A stretch of 64,000 bases of DNA from Magicicada septendecula (lineage: Eukaryota; Arthropoda; Insecta; Hemiptera; Cicadidae). The notes beneath the pieces were generated by a model. It did no database searches. It saw only the letters and a program-made list of their open reading frames with translations, and was not told where the DNA came from. Shown piece by piece: positions 53,269 through 64,000 of the stretch (its first letter is position 1; every line of letters starts with the position of its first letter). A program made the position numbers and the translations under genes. The DNA is taken from positions 398,241,469-398,305,468 of the forward strand of contig CM068371.1 in assembly GCA_034769895.1 (NCBI GenBank). The letters run 5' to 3'.

Positions 53269-54030
53269 CAAACTATACAGTAAAAATTCACATAAAAAGC
53301 TGCCCCATTTGTATTTGTTATTTATTTTTTTAATTCGATTTTACTCTGTCGAGTTTTCAGTAGGCCTAATATCGTTTATGATGAGGACGAGGTCGGAAGA
53401 ACGCTACGGAGAGTCGTGCGCATACGGTATAAGCAGAACACATCCGGTGGGAAATCACCCTTACCCGCTGGTTCCATCTAAGCGGGTTTCCATCTAACCT
53501 ACGTCACGGGGCCGTGGGTTAGATCCGAGATCCACTCCGTAATTAATAACAAGAACGGGTGTTTGCCAGTATTACGTTTACGTTCGCACGGATTTGGGCA
53601 ACTGTGTCGCAGTCACAATCACATTGTCGCAACGTGGACGAGTGAGTCACACTGTACTTTTAACTCTGACGTTACGAGCTTTAATTTTAATTTTCAAAAA
53701 ATCAAATAACAACTTGTGAGATATGTATGTGAAATTCTTGGAACTCGTTCAATATAAAACAGAAATTATTAGAAAACAATAAAGCTAGTTAGCTATTAAG
53801 TTTTCAAAGTAGTATTGCTTATCGTTAAGATATCCTCGAAGATCTTGACAAAAGTATGAAAAAAATGGAACGGTAAGACACAGGGTACGATAAGGTTAAT
53901 ATTGCACTGAACAGTGAGGGTATATGGAAAATGAGGCGGGTGAATGAAAATATGCGTTGTACAGCAAAAATTACGATTATAGTGGTATTGGCGAATGAAG
54001 ATTTCGATATGTGGCAACGAGTAATCTGCT
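53263..54030. other. Unassigned spacer
   Basis: No supported feature. 53800-54030 may be decayed LINE sequence leading into the relic that follows. Confidence 0.3.
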
Positions 54031-54034
54031 GACC

Positions 54035-54190
54035 TTTGAATTCCAAGAGTTGAGGAAGAGGTTGGTAAAGTGTTTTGTATGGAGTTTTCGGCTGCTGAAA
54101 CGTGGACACTGAGGGGGAAAATCCAAGAAGATTGGAGGCACCGTAGACGTGCTACCACTGGAACGAGGAAGTGCTGCTGCAAATACGAGG
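54035..54190 (+). pseudogene. Short LINE RT relic
   Basis: Frames give KRLVKCFVWSF and, shifted, AAETWTLRGKIQEDW. Together they match the LINE thumb motif LVKCxxWSxxLYGAETWTL. About 50 codons only. Confidence 0.5.
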
Positions 54191-55423
54191 CGAAACTGTC
54201 TGCTAACCGAAACTAAATACTGATATATGGAACTGTTCCCAGAGTATCAAAAAACAATGTTCGGCAAGACACAAAACTTAAAATTACAAGGCCACGGCCA
54301 AACCTAAAACCGGTTCATATGTGTTGGATGTGTTGAAAGATTACGTCTATTGGACGTATGTAAGTAAGAGTTGAACAAGATAAAAAAAGCAACAGACTTC
54401 AGGCGTTGAAATTGATAATAACGTCAACTGTAATTTCGCATTGACATTGAAGATGAAAGTTTGTATTTTGTTGGTAAATTAAAGAACCTAACCATACAAA
54501 AGGTAGCCTACTGACAATCAATAGTACTGCGGAAGACACGAGATAATTTCACATGCGCGCCCATGAGAAGCATTACGTATTTTGCACGAAGCCCTGAGAG
54601 ACATGCCACTTGGTAATGAGAAGTATCGGATATCGGAATAGCTAAGAAGAGATGGGAATGCACATCCTTTGAAGACGAAATCATCAACATTTTTGTTTTC
54701 TGTAGGAGACAGACGACGACGCATCTATACTTATCTGTACACGATTGTTTTTGGTACTATCATACAGGGGCATATTTAGGAGGGCGAAAGGGATCGGGCC
54801 CCCCAGAGGATCGAAAAGTTGATAAGGACTTTTGGTAAGCCCTCTTCATTTTTAGGATTTATATACATTTTTTTTGCTGAGTTACTCTATACTAGTAATT
54901 CTCTTTTAAATATACAAACACAGCATTTACGTTTACGTTGAAAAAATAAAGTTTAGAGTACAAAATTTTCTTGATTTACTTTTTTTATTATTTTTAAACG
55001 TGAAATGTCAACAAATATCTTCTAAAGAAAGCTTCAATACCACGTATTTTCGTTTATTTTGTATTATTACCGTTAACTTTAATGGGATTAACTTCAGAAT
55101 GTTATCAACGTTTTTTAGCCACTCTGAAAATTACAATATTGATTAGTCTTAACTTCTTTTTCCTTTTCGTGAAGCCGACACGACCGGACTCTTCTCCCCC
55201 CCTCCCCTGCTATTATACTATTTCCGGAAGTAAAGTACGTGTAGATTACAGATAACCTTATGGTGATAAAACTGAAGTAGAAGACAACGGAAGTAACGAA
55301 AGAATGAGGGTATAAGGGGCTGCTTATAAAATAAATTGGTATGAAAGAAATCCGCATGAAAAAGTAATCATGTGCCAATTATAGCCAAGTAGCCAAGTAT
55401 AGCCAAACGAATAAGTCCCCAAC
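54191..55423. other. Unassigned spacer
   Basis: No supported gene. A CAGGGGCATATTTAGGAGGG phrase near 54765 looks like a hAT-type terminal repeat without a visible partner. Confidence 0.3.
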
Positions 55424-55425
55424 TA

Positions 55426-56659
55426 CGAGGATTGTTCAATAGAAACACGTTTGGAGGCTGTAAAGCATTTTTTATTCGACGATTTTAAAAGAAGTCGCCA
55501 TTAACATTAAGGCATGACTCCTACTGTTGCACTAATCTGTAGACTCCCTGCTGGTAAAATTCTTGTGGCTGTTTGTGGAACCATTGGCTAACAGCAAACT
55601 CTACCTCAGCGTCCGATTTGAACCGCCGTCCTTTTAGTGATTTCTTTAATGGGACAAAAACATGATAATCGCACGGGGACAAGTCGGGACTGTAAGTTGG
55701 ATGTTGTAAGACTTCCCATTTTATACGATCAAGCAGATCTTGAATCGTCTGGGCTACATGGGGTCGAGCATCATGACGAAGAATGACAACATTTGTGAGC
55801 TTCCCAGGACGTTTATTCTTGATGCTGACCCGTAAGCATTTTAAGCTGTCTGCATATCGCTCAGCGTTGATGTTGACACCAGGTTCTTTAAAATCTATGA
55901 GCAGCATACCCTGATAATCAAAAAATACGGTCACCATTACTTTTCCTGCCGAAGGTTGGGACCGACATTTTTTCGCCTTCGGAGATTGTGTATGCTTCCA
56001 CTGCATTCTCTGACGTTTGGATTCTGGTTCGTAGTGATAACACCAAGACTTATCACCGGCAACAATTTAGTGTACAAAGGCATTACCTTGTTGTTGATAG
56101 CGCATCAAATGCTGTAATGATAAGGCCGAACGCAAATTTTTCTGCTCATCAGTAAGCAGTCGTGGAATCCACTGAGCAGCAACTTTGTGGTAGCCAAGAC
56201 TATGAATGATAGAATGAACAGTTCCCACGCTGATGCTCAACATTTTTGAGAAAGTTCTCTAACCTATTTGCCTATTTGCGCGTAAAGCAGTTTCCAGCTG
56301 TCTCACATTTTCATCTGATGCTGCAACACGTGCAGGTCCGGGACGGACCAAATCTTTAGTAGTTCTCTTCGCTGTCGAAATTTATTGCACCATTCAACCA
56401 CTGCCGTATGAGAATAACTACAGTCACCATATACAGCTTTCATTCTCGTATAAATTTCCATTGGCTGACGCCCCTCAGCGACCAAAAACTGAATAACGGC
56501 ACGCAGATTATATTTGGACGGAGTTTCTATCACAGATGCCATTTTTCAACCCAGTCACAACTAGTACTTAAGCAGACAATATAAACAAATGAATTCCGTT
56601 GCCATGGCGATGAAGTCACGGCTGCACAGATCAAACGTGTTTCTATTGAACAATCCTCG
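55426..56659 (-). mobile_element. mariner transposon, complete ends, dead transposase
   Basis: 1234 bp with perfect 27-bp terminal inverted repeats beginning CGAGGATTGTTCAATAGAAA at each end, flanked on both sides by the TA target dinucleotide (55424-55425 and 56660-56661). Length, TA target and transposase family are all standard for mariner. The coding strand is minus. The perfect ends mean it could still be moved by a transposase supplied in trans. Confidence 0.95.
55521..56542 (-). pseudogene. mariner transposase, broken
   Basis: Starts MASVIETPSKYNLRAVIQFLVAEG (N-terminal helix-turn-helix, 56542 downward) with HTAVVEWCNKF. The frame is lost after about residue 55 near 56375. Later blocks in order: LGYHKVAAQWIPRLLTDEQK, an in-frame stop near 56069-56071 just before VAGDKSWCYHYEPESKRQ (first catalytic Asp), then a clean 161-codon stretch 56006-55521. 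That stretch holds LRHDARPHVAQ (second Asp, lacking the Asn normally following HD) and HPTYSPDLSPCDYHVF (third Asp, D34D spacing). At least one frameshift and one stop make it inactive. Family length normally ~345 residues. Confidence 0.92.
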
Positions 56660-56661
56660 TA

Positions 56662-58849
56662 GCTTCCGCAAAGTCGAGCGCATTCCAGAAAGTCTGTGTA
56701 CCCATTACAGAGTAGATGTCCACAAATTCCGTTTTGCGATAGCAGCGCTCAAACAATAGTTTTTACGCCTTCCTAATTATCAACACACCAACGAAAAAAT
56801 TAGCTGTGACTGTATACCATCTACCGTCTTGCTATCGTTATTTTCTGACAACAGATTCAAAGTAACCGTGAATTTCAATGTACATATCACGGGCGTGTTC
56901 CTGTACGTACCTGTATTCGTTAAAACCAATCTTATTGTTTGTTTCATGCGTACAGGAAACCAATATTCGTACGTTTCAATGAAAAATAAGGCATGAATTA
57001 ACGAATGCATTCAAGTTTAAATGAACCTTTTCTAATAAACTGTCGCGCATGTAAGAAAAATAGTCGCCCTTGTACTCAGTACACATTTAAAATAGGAAAG
57101 TTTAACTGATAGTAAATCTGCAACGATAAAAGTTAAAGTTTTAGCTTAGTCAATTGTATCAACATAAAATAATGAACCAGAGAGAAACTGTTTTTTCTTT
57201 CAGTGCATCCTCTTCTGGGTACACCTCCTGCAAGTAATTCTGCCGGTGCCCAGCCATGAGCAGAAGAATAAGCGGAAAATGTATTTCATCGCCATATAAT
57301 ATGTTTTTCTTGACTTTTCTTGTTATGTTATATGTTATAATGTAATATGAAATAATATAACATATAATGTAATATAATATAATATGTTATAACTTTTCTT
57401 GACCACATCGTATGCGGTTTCAACTCCTGTACATCGCATCCAGTTTCTGTAATAATAATATATGCATAATATATTACCATTCAATCATATTATATTTATC
57501 GAAGTTTATATGATAGTGACAAACGACAAACAGGAGATATATATTGCAACGATACAAATTAAAACTGCATAGATAGGTAATATAGAAATTAGTACAACAG
57601 AGTCTATATCTGGAGGTAGGAAAATTTATTAAAGTAAAACATTAAAATTTACTATTGTCTTATTAATTCATAATATAAAATTGTTTATTTAAAAATTTGT
57701 CTTTCAAAATTGAGTCTATGGGCTTATTTTACAACTATGTTACTTGTTGCGTTGAATTCCACTGTTTGCGTAGCCACTCGACGCTCCGCGCACGCAGTTC
57801 GACTGGACCGCTGCAACTCTGCACGCCGACCGTTCGAAGATCACTAACGTTGACAATTTATGTCCTTGCACCCACGCACACTGTTATATGATCTGTTATT
57901 GTTTATAATTTAACTTCACTTAATCTCAGGGATTTAAAACTGGGTAAAATAGATCGTGTATTGATCTTACACAAACTCCGGTTTCTTGAAGTGTTCTCGC
58001 GTAACTACCAAAATATCTCGGCAGATATTTTGCACCTGGCGGATATCTTCCATTGTTCGCGGGAAAGCACTAGAATGATCTTTTTTTTTTATTTGAGTTC
58101 TCTAAGTGGTATTGGTTTCGAAGACCTCGAACCGTGAACCAGCTTCTAAGTTTAAATGTAAACGACCTGTCTCGTCCCGAAAAACTCGTGACAGCGAGTA
58201 CGTGTTTCTATAACGAGTCCTTAGAAGAAACTGAACGAAGTGCTTCCGACAAAGGACCAACTCAAATAATTTGTAAACCCTCTGATTGGTTGAAACTTTA
58301 GCAACGTCACAGATGAGAACACAGATAGACTGAAATCAGGCTTAAACACTGTCCGATTCTGCAAAGGCCTGTCTAGATTTAATCTACAAATTTTATTACT
58401 TTCTAGGAGATAACGAGAATAAAAGAAGATTGAATTCATTAAAAAACATATAAAAATTATAGTTGTGGAGAACTGATTGTATGGAAAATGTAGCTTATAG
58501 TCATGAGAATACTCTGTCCAAGTTTCAGAACGAAATGTTAATTTTCTTCGAAGTTATTAAATAAAATGTAAATCACACGCGCACCCGCGCACTTACACAC
58601 AAATATTTCACATGATATAAAAGAGAATAAAATTTTGAACATTTGACATAATATTCTTTTTAAAACATATCTTGGTTCAAAACTTATGACTACTTTACAA
58701 AGAAAGAACAAAATCAATTTAAAACATGTCTATGGCCATCAGAAAATGTTATATAGCATTAGTATTCCACTTAAATGAACTTCATATCCTGTGTACTGTT
58801 GCAATATGGACACACACATCTTAAACCCTTTGTGCAATGGGAAGGTCTT
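56662..58849. other. Unassigned spacer
   Basis: No supported gene. 57300-57400 is a TAATATAACATAT-rich low-complexity stretch with small palindromes. A (CA)-rich bit lies near 58580-58600. Confidence 0.35.
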
Positions 58850-59185
58850 GCAGAATGTCACGAACGGACAGAGTACCTAACGAAAGAATAAGAAATTCAA
58901 CGGGAAACAAGAGAAACAATAAATGGCAGTTAGAAAGAAACCTATTAAGCCTAGTATGGTACGGACATGTGAAAAGAATGTCAGAGGTTCGGTAACCTAA
59001 AAAGATTCTAATGTTGATACCAGAATGAGGTAATCCCAGGAGCTAACAAAAATCGCGGGATCTAGGAAGTGTACGGTTAGGAGGAAAAGCATTCTATGAG
59101 AGGGAATATGGAGACGTACGAGAAGAGAAGACTCGGTGAAAGGCTGGTAGTCACACAATGTCGCCGAACGCTACAAAACCGGTAG
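58850..59185 (+). pseudogene. LINE 3'-end relic
   Basis: Degraded frames show MVRTCEKNVR/WYGHVKRMSEVR, then RLGGKAFYEREYGDVRERRLGERLV and CRRTLQNR. This follows the LINE tail GHVxRM...RxPKxxL...W(K)DREEWRLGxxRRxTL. No RT core. Confidence 0.55.
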
Positions 59186-59186
59186 A

Positions 59187-59412
59187 ATGTATGGCACAGA
59201 TTCAAACGAACACCACTCCGCTACTTTTGCAAACCATGTCAATGAAGCAGACCACACATGTACAAACATCAACAACATGGAAACTGTACACGTAAACACA
59301 AAGGGTCGAAAACTAGACACCAATGAACAACTGGAAAATACAAACTCACGAAAACGTATGGAAACAACATTCTGAATGAACAGAACAATTTAAATCACAT
59401 ATACAATTTAAA
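59187..59412 (+). pseudogene. PLE-D: C-terminal tail of another Penelope-like endonuclease
   Basis: About 60 codons read SATFANHVNEADHTCTNINN, then a HVNTKGRKLDTNEQLE block, and after a one-base shift YKLTKTYGNNILNEQNNL. The order SxFAxHLxxxNHxxxNIxxMxxLHxxxKGxKLxTLExxEIYK...ILNEQ is the region just after the GIY-YIG core in a PLE group different from A, B and C. The catalytic core is missing. Confidence 0.6.
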
Positions 59413-59417
59413 GTTTT

Positions 59418-59940
59418 AGGTATCTTGGATCCCTCTTGAAGTCAAAAAATCAGATGGCAATGGAAATTCACGACAAACTGGCCATAGGAAATAGGTATTA
59501 CTTTTCTTTGCTGCCTATCCTAAAGTCCAGAAACATTTCTAGAACCTCCAAGGTCCAGATTTACAAAACTATATTGCGGCCGGTAGTACTACATGCTTCA
59601 GAAGCCTGGACCATGACCTCAACCCAAGAAGATATGATCAGAAGATGGGAAAGAAAGATTCTGAGGAGGATGTATGGAGGTGTACTAGATACTGGAATGT
59701 GGCGTATCATGGTGGGCAGGTCACGTACAAAGAATGACAGAGGAAAGGGCAGTGAAAAAAGTATTCATTGGAGGACCAGGCGGTAGAAGAGCAAGAGGAA
59801 GGCCAAGAAGAAAATGGGTGGATGATATAGATGAAGATATGGGAAGATTGGGGGTCAGAAGGTGGCGAAGAGTCGCACAGGACAGACATGAGTTGAGGCA
59901 CGTCATTCTGGAGCCCAGAGCTCTTCATGAGCCGTAGCGC
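59418..59940 (+). pseudogene. LINE reverse transcriptase C-terminal relic
   Basis: First frame (59436-59786): FRYLGSLLKSKNQMAMEI-like start, ISRTSKVQIYKTILRPVVLHASEAW, RRWERKILRRMYGG, GMWRI. After a frame change near 59710 a second frame (to TAG at 59935-59937) gives GRRARGRPRRKWVDDIDED and VRRWRRVAQDRHELR. This is the ordered C-terminus of the insect LINE group with KILRRxYGxxxxxGxWR and GRPRxxWxDDIxxD motifs. One frameshift; otherwise well preserved, so relatively young. Confidence 0.82.
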
Positions 59941-60311
59941 CGTTGAGTAGTAGTACACAATTTGAACACATTACACAACAACGATCTGTCGACCATTTCA
60001 AACAACGGCGCCGTCTCCTACCGCCAGACTCTCACAACGACCGAAAGAGGCCTCAGACAACAAGGTAAATTTTTTTGTTTAATTTTTTTTTTAAATACAA
60101 GAGTTTTGCGTCGGAATAGTGTTTACAAATCATAGTGATATTCAGACACGTCATGGACAACAAAACTCAAAAATAAAATTATTATCATTTTAACTTGGGT
60201 GTTTTTTTTTTTTTTTTTTTTTGCTTGTTACCGTACAAAATAAATTGATTGAAGTAGATATTTTTAAAGTCATGGTCCTTTTTGTTCATTTAAAAATTAA
60301 AATCACAATTA
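59941..60311. other. Unassigned spacer
   Basis: Short T-runs at 60078-60090 and 60201-60222. No gene. Confidence 0.4.
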
Positions 60312-62595
60312 GTCTATTACGTGAGCCGTGAGAAAGGGCCTATCTGCCAATTTCGAGTCAGTGACCATGTAATTTTTTGATTCCTTTTTCTATCGCTTCC
60401 AAAAAGGTTCTAGAACAAAGTTAAGGAAAAATTCTGGCCCGCTCTCACCCCTAAAGGGTTGAAAACCACCCTTAAAGGGTTGAAAATATGAAACGAAACG
60501 AGGATGCATTTTGAAGCCCTGAAATTAGGTACTTACAGGTTTTGGGGGGTGCTGATTACGATTCTGACGTTCAAAATTATATTCGACGCAAAGGGTAGTT
60601 TTTAAAGGGTTGAAGCAGACTATAATGAGGGGTGTACTAAACTTCGCGAGAATGCCGGTCGAAGCCTCGAAAGTGAGTACCTATAGGTTTTTGGGATACT
60701 GATTACGATTTTCACGTCAAGGGATACATCCGACGCAAGCATTTAAAATCACCCCTAAAGGATTGAAAACATGAAATAACACGAAGATGTACTTTTGAAG
60801 TCCTAAAATTGGGTACCTACCGGTTTTTGGGGGTGATGAATACGATTTTGACGTCAAGTAATACATCAGACGCGAGGGTTGGACTTGAAAGGGTTGAAAA
60901 CATGAAACAACGCAAGGATGTACTTTGAAGTCCTGAAATTGGGTACCTACAGGTTTTGGTGAGATGTTTAACCTACAATTACTTAAACATCACAACATTA
61001 ATAATATTTAACAAAATGTTACAAACCTTGCACAATAACAAACAACTCCGACGCTCAGCTGATGCTCCACAAAACACCTGTCACAGGTAGCGCATCAGGC
61101 CTTTTCTGGTCTCCGCTAGAGGGTCCGTGTTTTTAGCGGTCATAATTCAAAATTCAGTCGAAAAAATATATATTTCATCCATGCTTAAATTTAATCAACG
61201 AAAAGTCGAACCATAAACATTATATTATTTTATTAAATTAAATATTCGATTGGTATAACAAACCAGCAGTACAAACAAATTGCAACAGATATTCTTTTGT
61301 TTACAATAGACGTTAAAATAATAATAGTGATACTTAATTTTATTGTCGATTTGAAAAAAAATTAAGTTTACCATAATTAATAGCCTCTCAGGACTCCGCC
61401 CGAACATATAACGTACGATAAAAAATCTAACTGTTGGAGCGCGTTTATATTTTTGATCATAACTCGATCAATTTTTAAGAAACAAATTTTAAACAAAATG
61501 TATTTTCTAGGAAATTTAAAGAGTTACAAATTTTGTCGTATGCACTATAGTCGAAAAACTACTGTACACTAGATATTTTGCCTAGACGTCAAAAATTGTT
61601 TACACGATGTCGAAAAAATACACATTTAAACTGCTGTAACTCATTGAGTTTTAGTCGTAAAGAAATAAAACAAAATTCAAAATTGTTGTTTGTTTATAAA
61701 CTTTATTTTTAGACCGTATCAAGTTTTCTATAAAACGAATAGTTACTGAGATATTTAATAAAAAAGGCGAATTTTGGTGTAAATCCGAAAACTTGAATTA
61801 TCTTAAAACGTTACGCGTTACTGTACAGCAATACATATTTGCTTCAAAAATTTGAGGACATTGCTAATATAATAGACAACCGAAAACTACAGTATCTCGG
61901 CTTAATATACGCATTTGACAAAATGGCGGACGTCCTTTTTTAAATTTCTTGGAAAAAATTTGCAGAAATTATAATATTTTCCTACATAACTTTATTATTT
62001 TGTAAGCTACACAAATGATTAACCCTCCATTTTTTATCAAATTAACAGAGCTTTCATTTGATACTAACTTGATTACGATAAAACAATTTTTCGCCGAGTT
62101 ATATTAGTTTTAAGCACGTACTTTGATCAAAAAACGGTGAATCACCATCTTGTTTTGGCTGTATCTCGAGAACCACTTGACATAACGAAACCAAACAAAG
62201 TGAAAATGTTCTTCTATTAATAGGCTTTAATTTTTATTTATATAAACGTTTTGCAAAATGGCGCCGTGTTTTCGTTATTTGCAGATTAATATTAAACAAC
62301 GTGTTTTTTTGGCAAAATTTTGAACCCTTGTAACTCGCAAACAACACATTTTTTCAAAAAAATAAACATCACCTTTTTTGCTTAGAATTTGATTCTCTAT
62401 CGGTTTCCGGGGTTAATTAGATTTTTTGTTTTTTGTAACCCACGAAAAAAGGGTGAAAACAACCCCTAAATTTAAGAGCGGGCGAAAAAATTCGTTAACT
62501 TTATTCTATAACCTTTTATGAAGACATTGCAAAAAAATCAGAAGGATCTATGGACACTAACTCAAAATCGGCAGAAAATTCCTCACGTAATAGAC
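60312..62595. mobile_element. 2284-bp non-autonomous element with long terminal inverted repeats
   Basis: Perfect 14-bp ends GTCTATTACGTGAG / CTCACGTAATAGAC are flanked by TA on both sides (60310-60311 and 62596-62597). The similarity continues imperfectly inwards for roughly 180 bp (TCTGCC...TTTTGAGT; AAGGTT.TAGAA.AAAGTTAA; GCCCGCTCT). TA target and TIRs suggest a Tc1/mariner-superfamily derivative, but no transposase remains. The interior has two repeat zones: ~150-bp degenerate units at 60440-60960 (GGTACCTACAGGTTTT, ATTACGATTxTGACGT, AAAGGGTTGAAAA) and a run of phrases such as TGTATCTCGAGAAC and GTAACTCATTGAG at 61430-62400. Confidence 0.75.
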
Positions 62596-62597
62596 TA

Positions 62598-63945
62598 AAT
62601 GTTAAGCGCTATTTTTGTAATGTACTCAAAAATTAAAATGCCTAGTGAAAGGTGACCTGTTTGTTACTAAACTTTCTTTCATTTGAGACCTACCGTATTC
62701 CTTTAAAATAGAAATTAGGCAGTTTAAGGCTGCAAATGGTTACTCAGACAATTTGTGTTGAGTACATAGTAATGTTTTTATTATTTTCACTTAAAATTGT
62801 GTTGTTTTGCTTTATTAATCACAAATATAATCTTTCTAAATATTCTTATGGGCAAAATATTTTTTATTTGAAATATGGGTTATCATTTGTTATTAAATGT
62901 TACACAAGCTGTGTTCTACTGGACACACAACTGCATTAATGCATTTCTATTCATTGTTAGTTTATTAATAATTAATAATTATATTAATTAATAATTTGTA
63001 TTCATTATTATTTATTATTAATGACTTTACAATGGTCCTAATGTAGTCGTGAAAAACTTTTTCATATAGAATTTATTCTTTATTAAATTGTTTATAATTA
63101 ATGACTGTTTCATCAATAAACGTGTATATTATAGTTAATCATCTGTCATGTTTTCGATATTTTTCGATAAGCTTATTATCTTAAAATCTCTTAACATAAA
63201 TCCGATTTTCAAACCCCTTTCACATCGTTTCAACTCTTAATTAAGGTCGTTACAGCTGGTGACACATGGGTTTCTTTAACAGTACATATTTTTAAATATA
63301 AGATCAATTAAGAATTGTATCTGTCAATACTTCCCAGACATATTACCTAAATTGATTGCAATGTTATTGAAAATATGTTTCTTAAAATTTCTGATAACTC
63401 TGCAATTGGCTCGACAGCGCGTACAACTATATTAGAAAACGCTTCAACAGCCATCACAATCTTAAATCTTCGCATGAATCGCTCAAAATTTATCCTTACG
63501 GTGTACGAGTTTATCGGTTTGTTCTATATGCCAGATGTTATTACAAAATACCAAGACAGGTCAACTGCAAGAACAAGTGGCTGCCTTGTGTTTTCCAAAC
63601 CATAAAACACTCTTTTTTCAGTCTTTGAGTGTTTAACAAATAAGTTTTAGTCCGTTTAACAAACTGTACAATAATTAAAAGTAGAAGGATCTGGAGAGGC
63701 TTAAAATTAGACATTGAAAGGCAATAGCTCAATGAAATAACTCTTGGGGGACAGGTCAAAACACACAGAGGGCTGAGAAGCCACAACCGACGATGATGAC
63801 GAATTTGATTAATATAATTATCATAAGAATAACAATTTTCTTGAGCAAGCATAAAACTCTTTTGTTTAGCGCACGCTTGACAGACTTAAGTCTGCATCGT
63901 CAGCGACAGAAAGAATCGACTACGTTATTAGGTGACATTCTGCCG
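62598..63945. other. Unassigned spacer
   Basis: AT-rich; an ATTAAT-type low-complexity palindromic stretch lies at 62960-63020. No supported gene. Confidence 0.35.
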
Positions 63946-64000
63946 CTGATGAATCAGACAGACATAGGTCTGTGAAACACCAGTTCGACAAAATAATGTT
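63946..64000 (+). repeat. Hammerhead-like core at the window edge
   Basis: CTGATGA at 63946-63952, a 6-bp hairpin ACAGAC/GTCTGT within 63957-63973, and GAAA at 63974-63977 followed by CACC. Stem I is not convincing and the right flank is cut off by the window end. Possibly the edge of another PLE or retrozyme-like repeat. Confidence 0.3.

Noticed and set aside
54765..54820. CAGGGGCATATTTAGGAGGG phrase as a hAT transposon end
   Set aside because: No inverted partner or 8-bp target duplication found nearby.

Overview
This is a eukaryotic, AT-rich intergenic window that reads as a graveyard, and in places a live colony, of transposable elements. The mix of GIY-YIG Penelope-like elements (PLEs), non-LTR retrotransposon (LINE) 3' ends with AAG-rich tails, a mariner, a Helitron helicase relic, an insect-type LTR retroelement and dispersed insect-style repeats points to an insect with a large genome. 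A polyneopteran is my guess, with low confidence. I found no convincing host protein-coding exon, tRNA, rRNA or CRISPR array. There are one possible TATA/initiator core promoter (13.03 kb) and one low-repeat block (47.1-47.4 kb).

1-12.1 kb is the most striking region: two nested PLE insertions. An older family (PLE-B) forms a head-to-head pair whose 3' ends face outwards, bounded by a candidate 12-bp target-site duplication (TSD). Inside the left 3' end of that pair sits a younger family (PLE-A) with the same topology: one minus-strand copy (A1) head to head with a plus-strand tandem (A2-A3 plus a partial A4), bounded by an 11-bp TSD. The uninterrupted target site is preserved in the other PLE-B copy. 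PLE-A copies are nearly identical. Each carries a reverse transcriptase (RT) plus GIY-YIG endonuclease reading frame that overlaps an upstream frame in the +1 register, and a well-formed hammerhead ribozyme at each unit boundary. PLE-B also carries a hammerhead core.

12.1-18.8 kb holds relics: a LINE RT fragment, a Jockey-like LINE fragment, hammerhead-like remnants and microsatellites. 18.8-27.0 kb is an LTR retrotransposon (Ty3/gypsy-type protease-RT order) inserted in an (AT)n tract. Its LTRs are about 2.1 kb and nearly identical. Gag has a frameshift and a stop; pol lacks RNase H and the integrase core. A textbook -1 frameshift signal (GGGAAAC plus a possible H-type pseudoknot) survives at the gag-pol overlap. 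The LTR 3' edge and primer-binding site (PBS) are iterated three times. 27.4-29.6 kb is a second, 5'-only LTR-element relic with similar PBS iteration.

29.6-39.4 kb contains a short foldback, LINE relics, a 507-bp element with 43-bp terminal inverted repeats (TIRs), a Helitron helicase relic, a 116/128-bp tandem array, a third PLE fragment (PLE-C) and clustered LINE 3' ends. 40.3-41.5 kb is a 72/73-bp satellite with an A-B-B higher-order pattern. 41.5-55.4 kb is mostly unassigned sequence with microsatellites, LINE fragments and a 108-bp tandem repeat. 55.4-56.7 kb is a complete-ended mariner with a broken transposase. 58.8-59.9 kb holds LINE and PLE relics. 60.3-62.6 kb is a 2.3-kb non-autonomous element with long TIRs flanked by TA.

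The elements work in sets: PLE ORF1/ORF2 with ribozyme-defined units, gag-pro-pol with the frameshift signal, and TIRs with transposase. All protein and ribozyme calls come from reading motifs by eye, without database searches.
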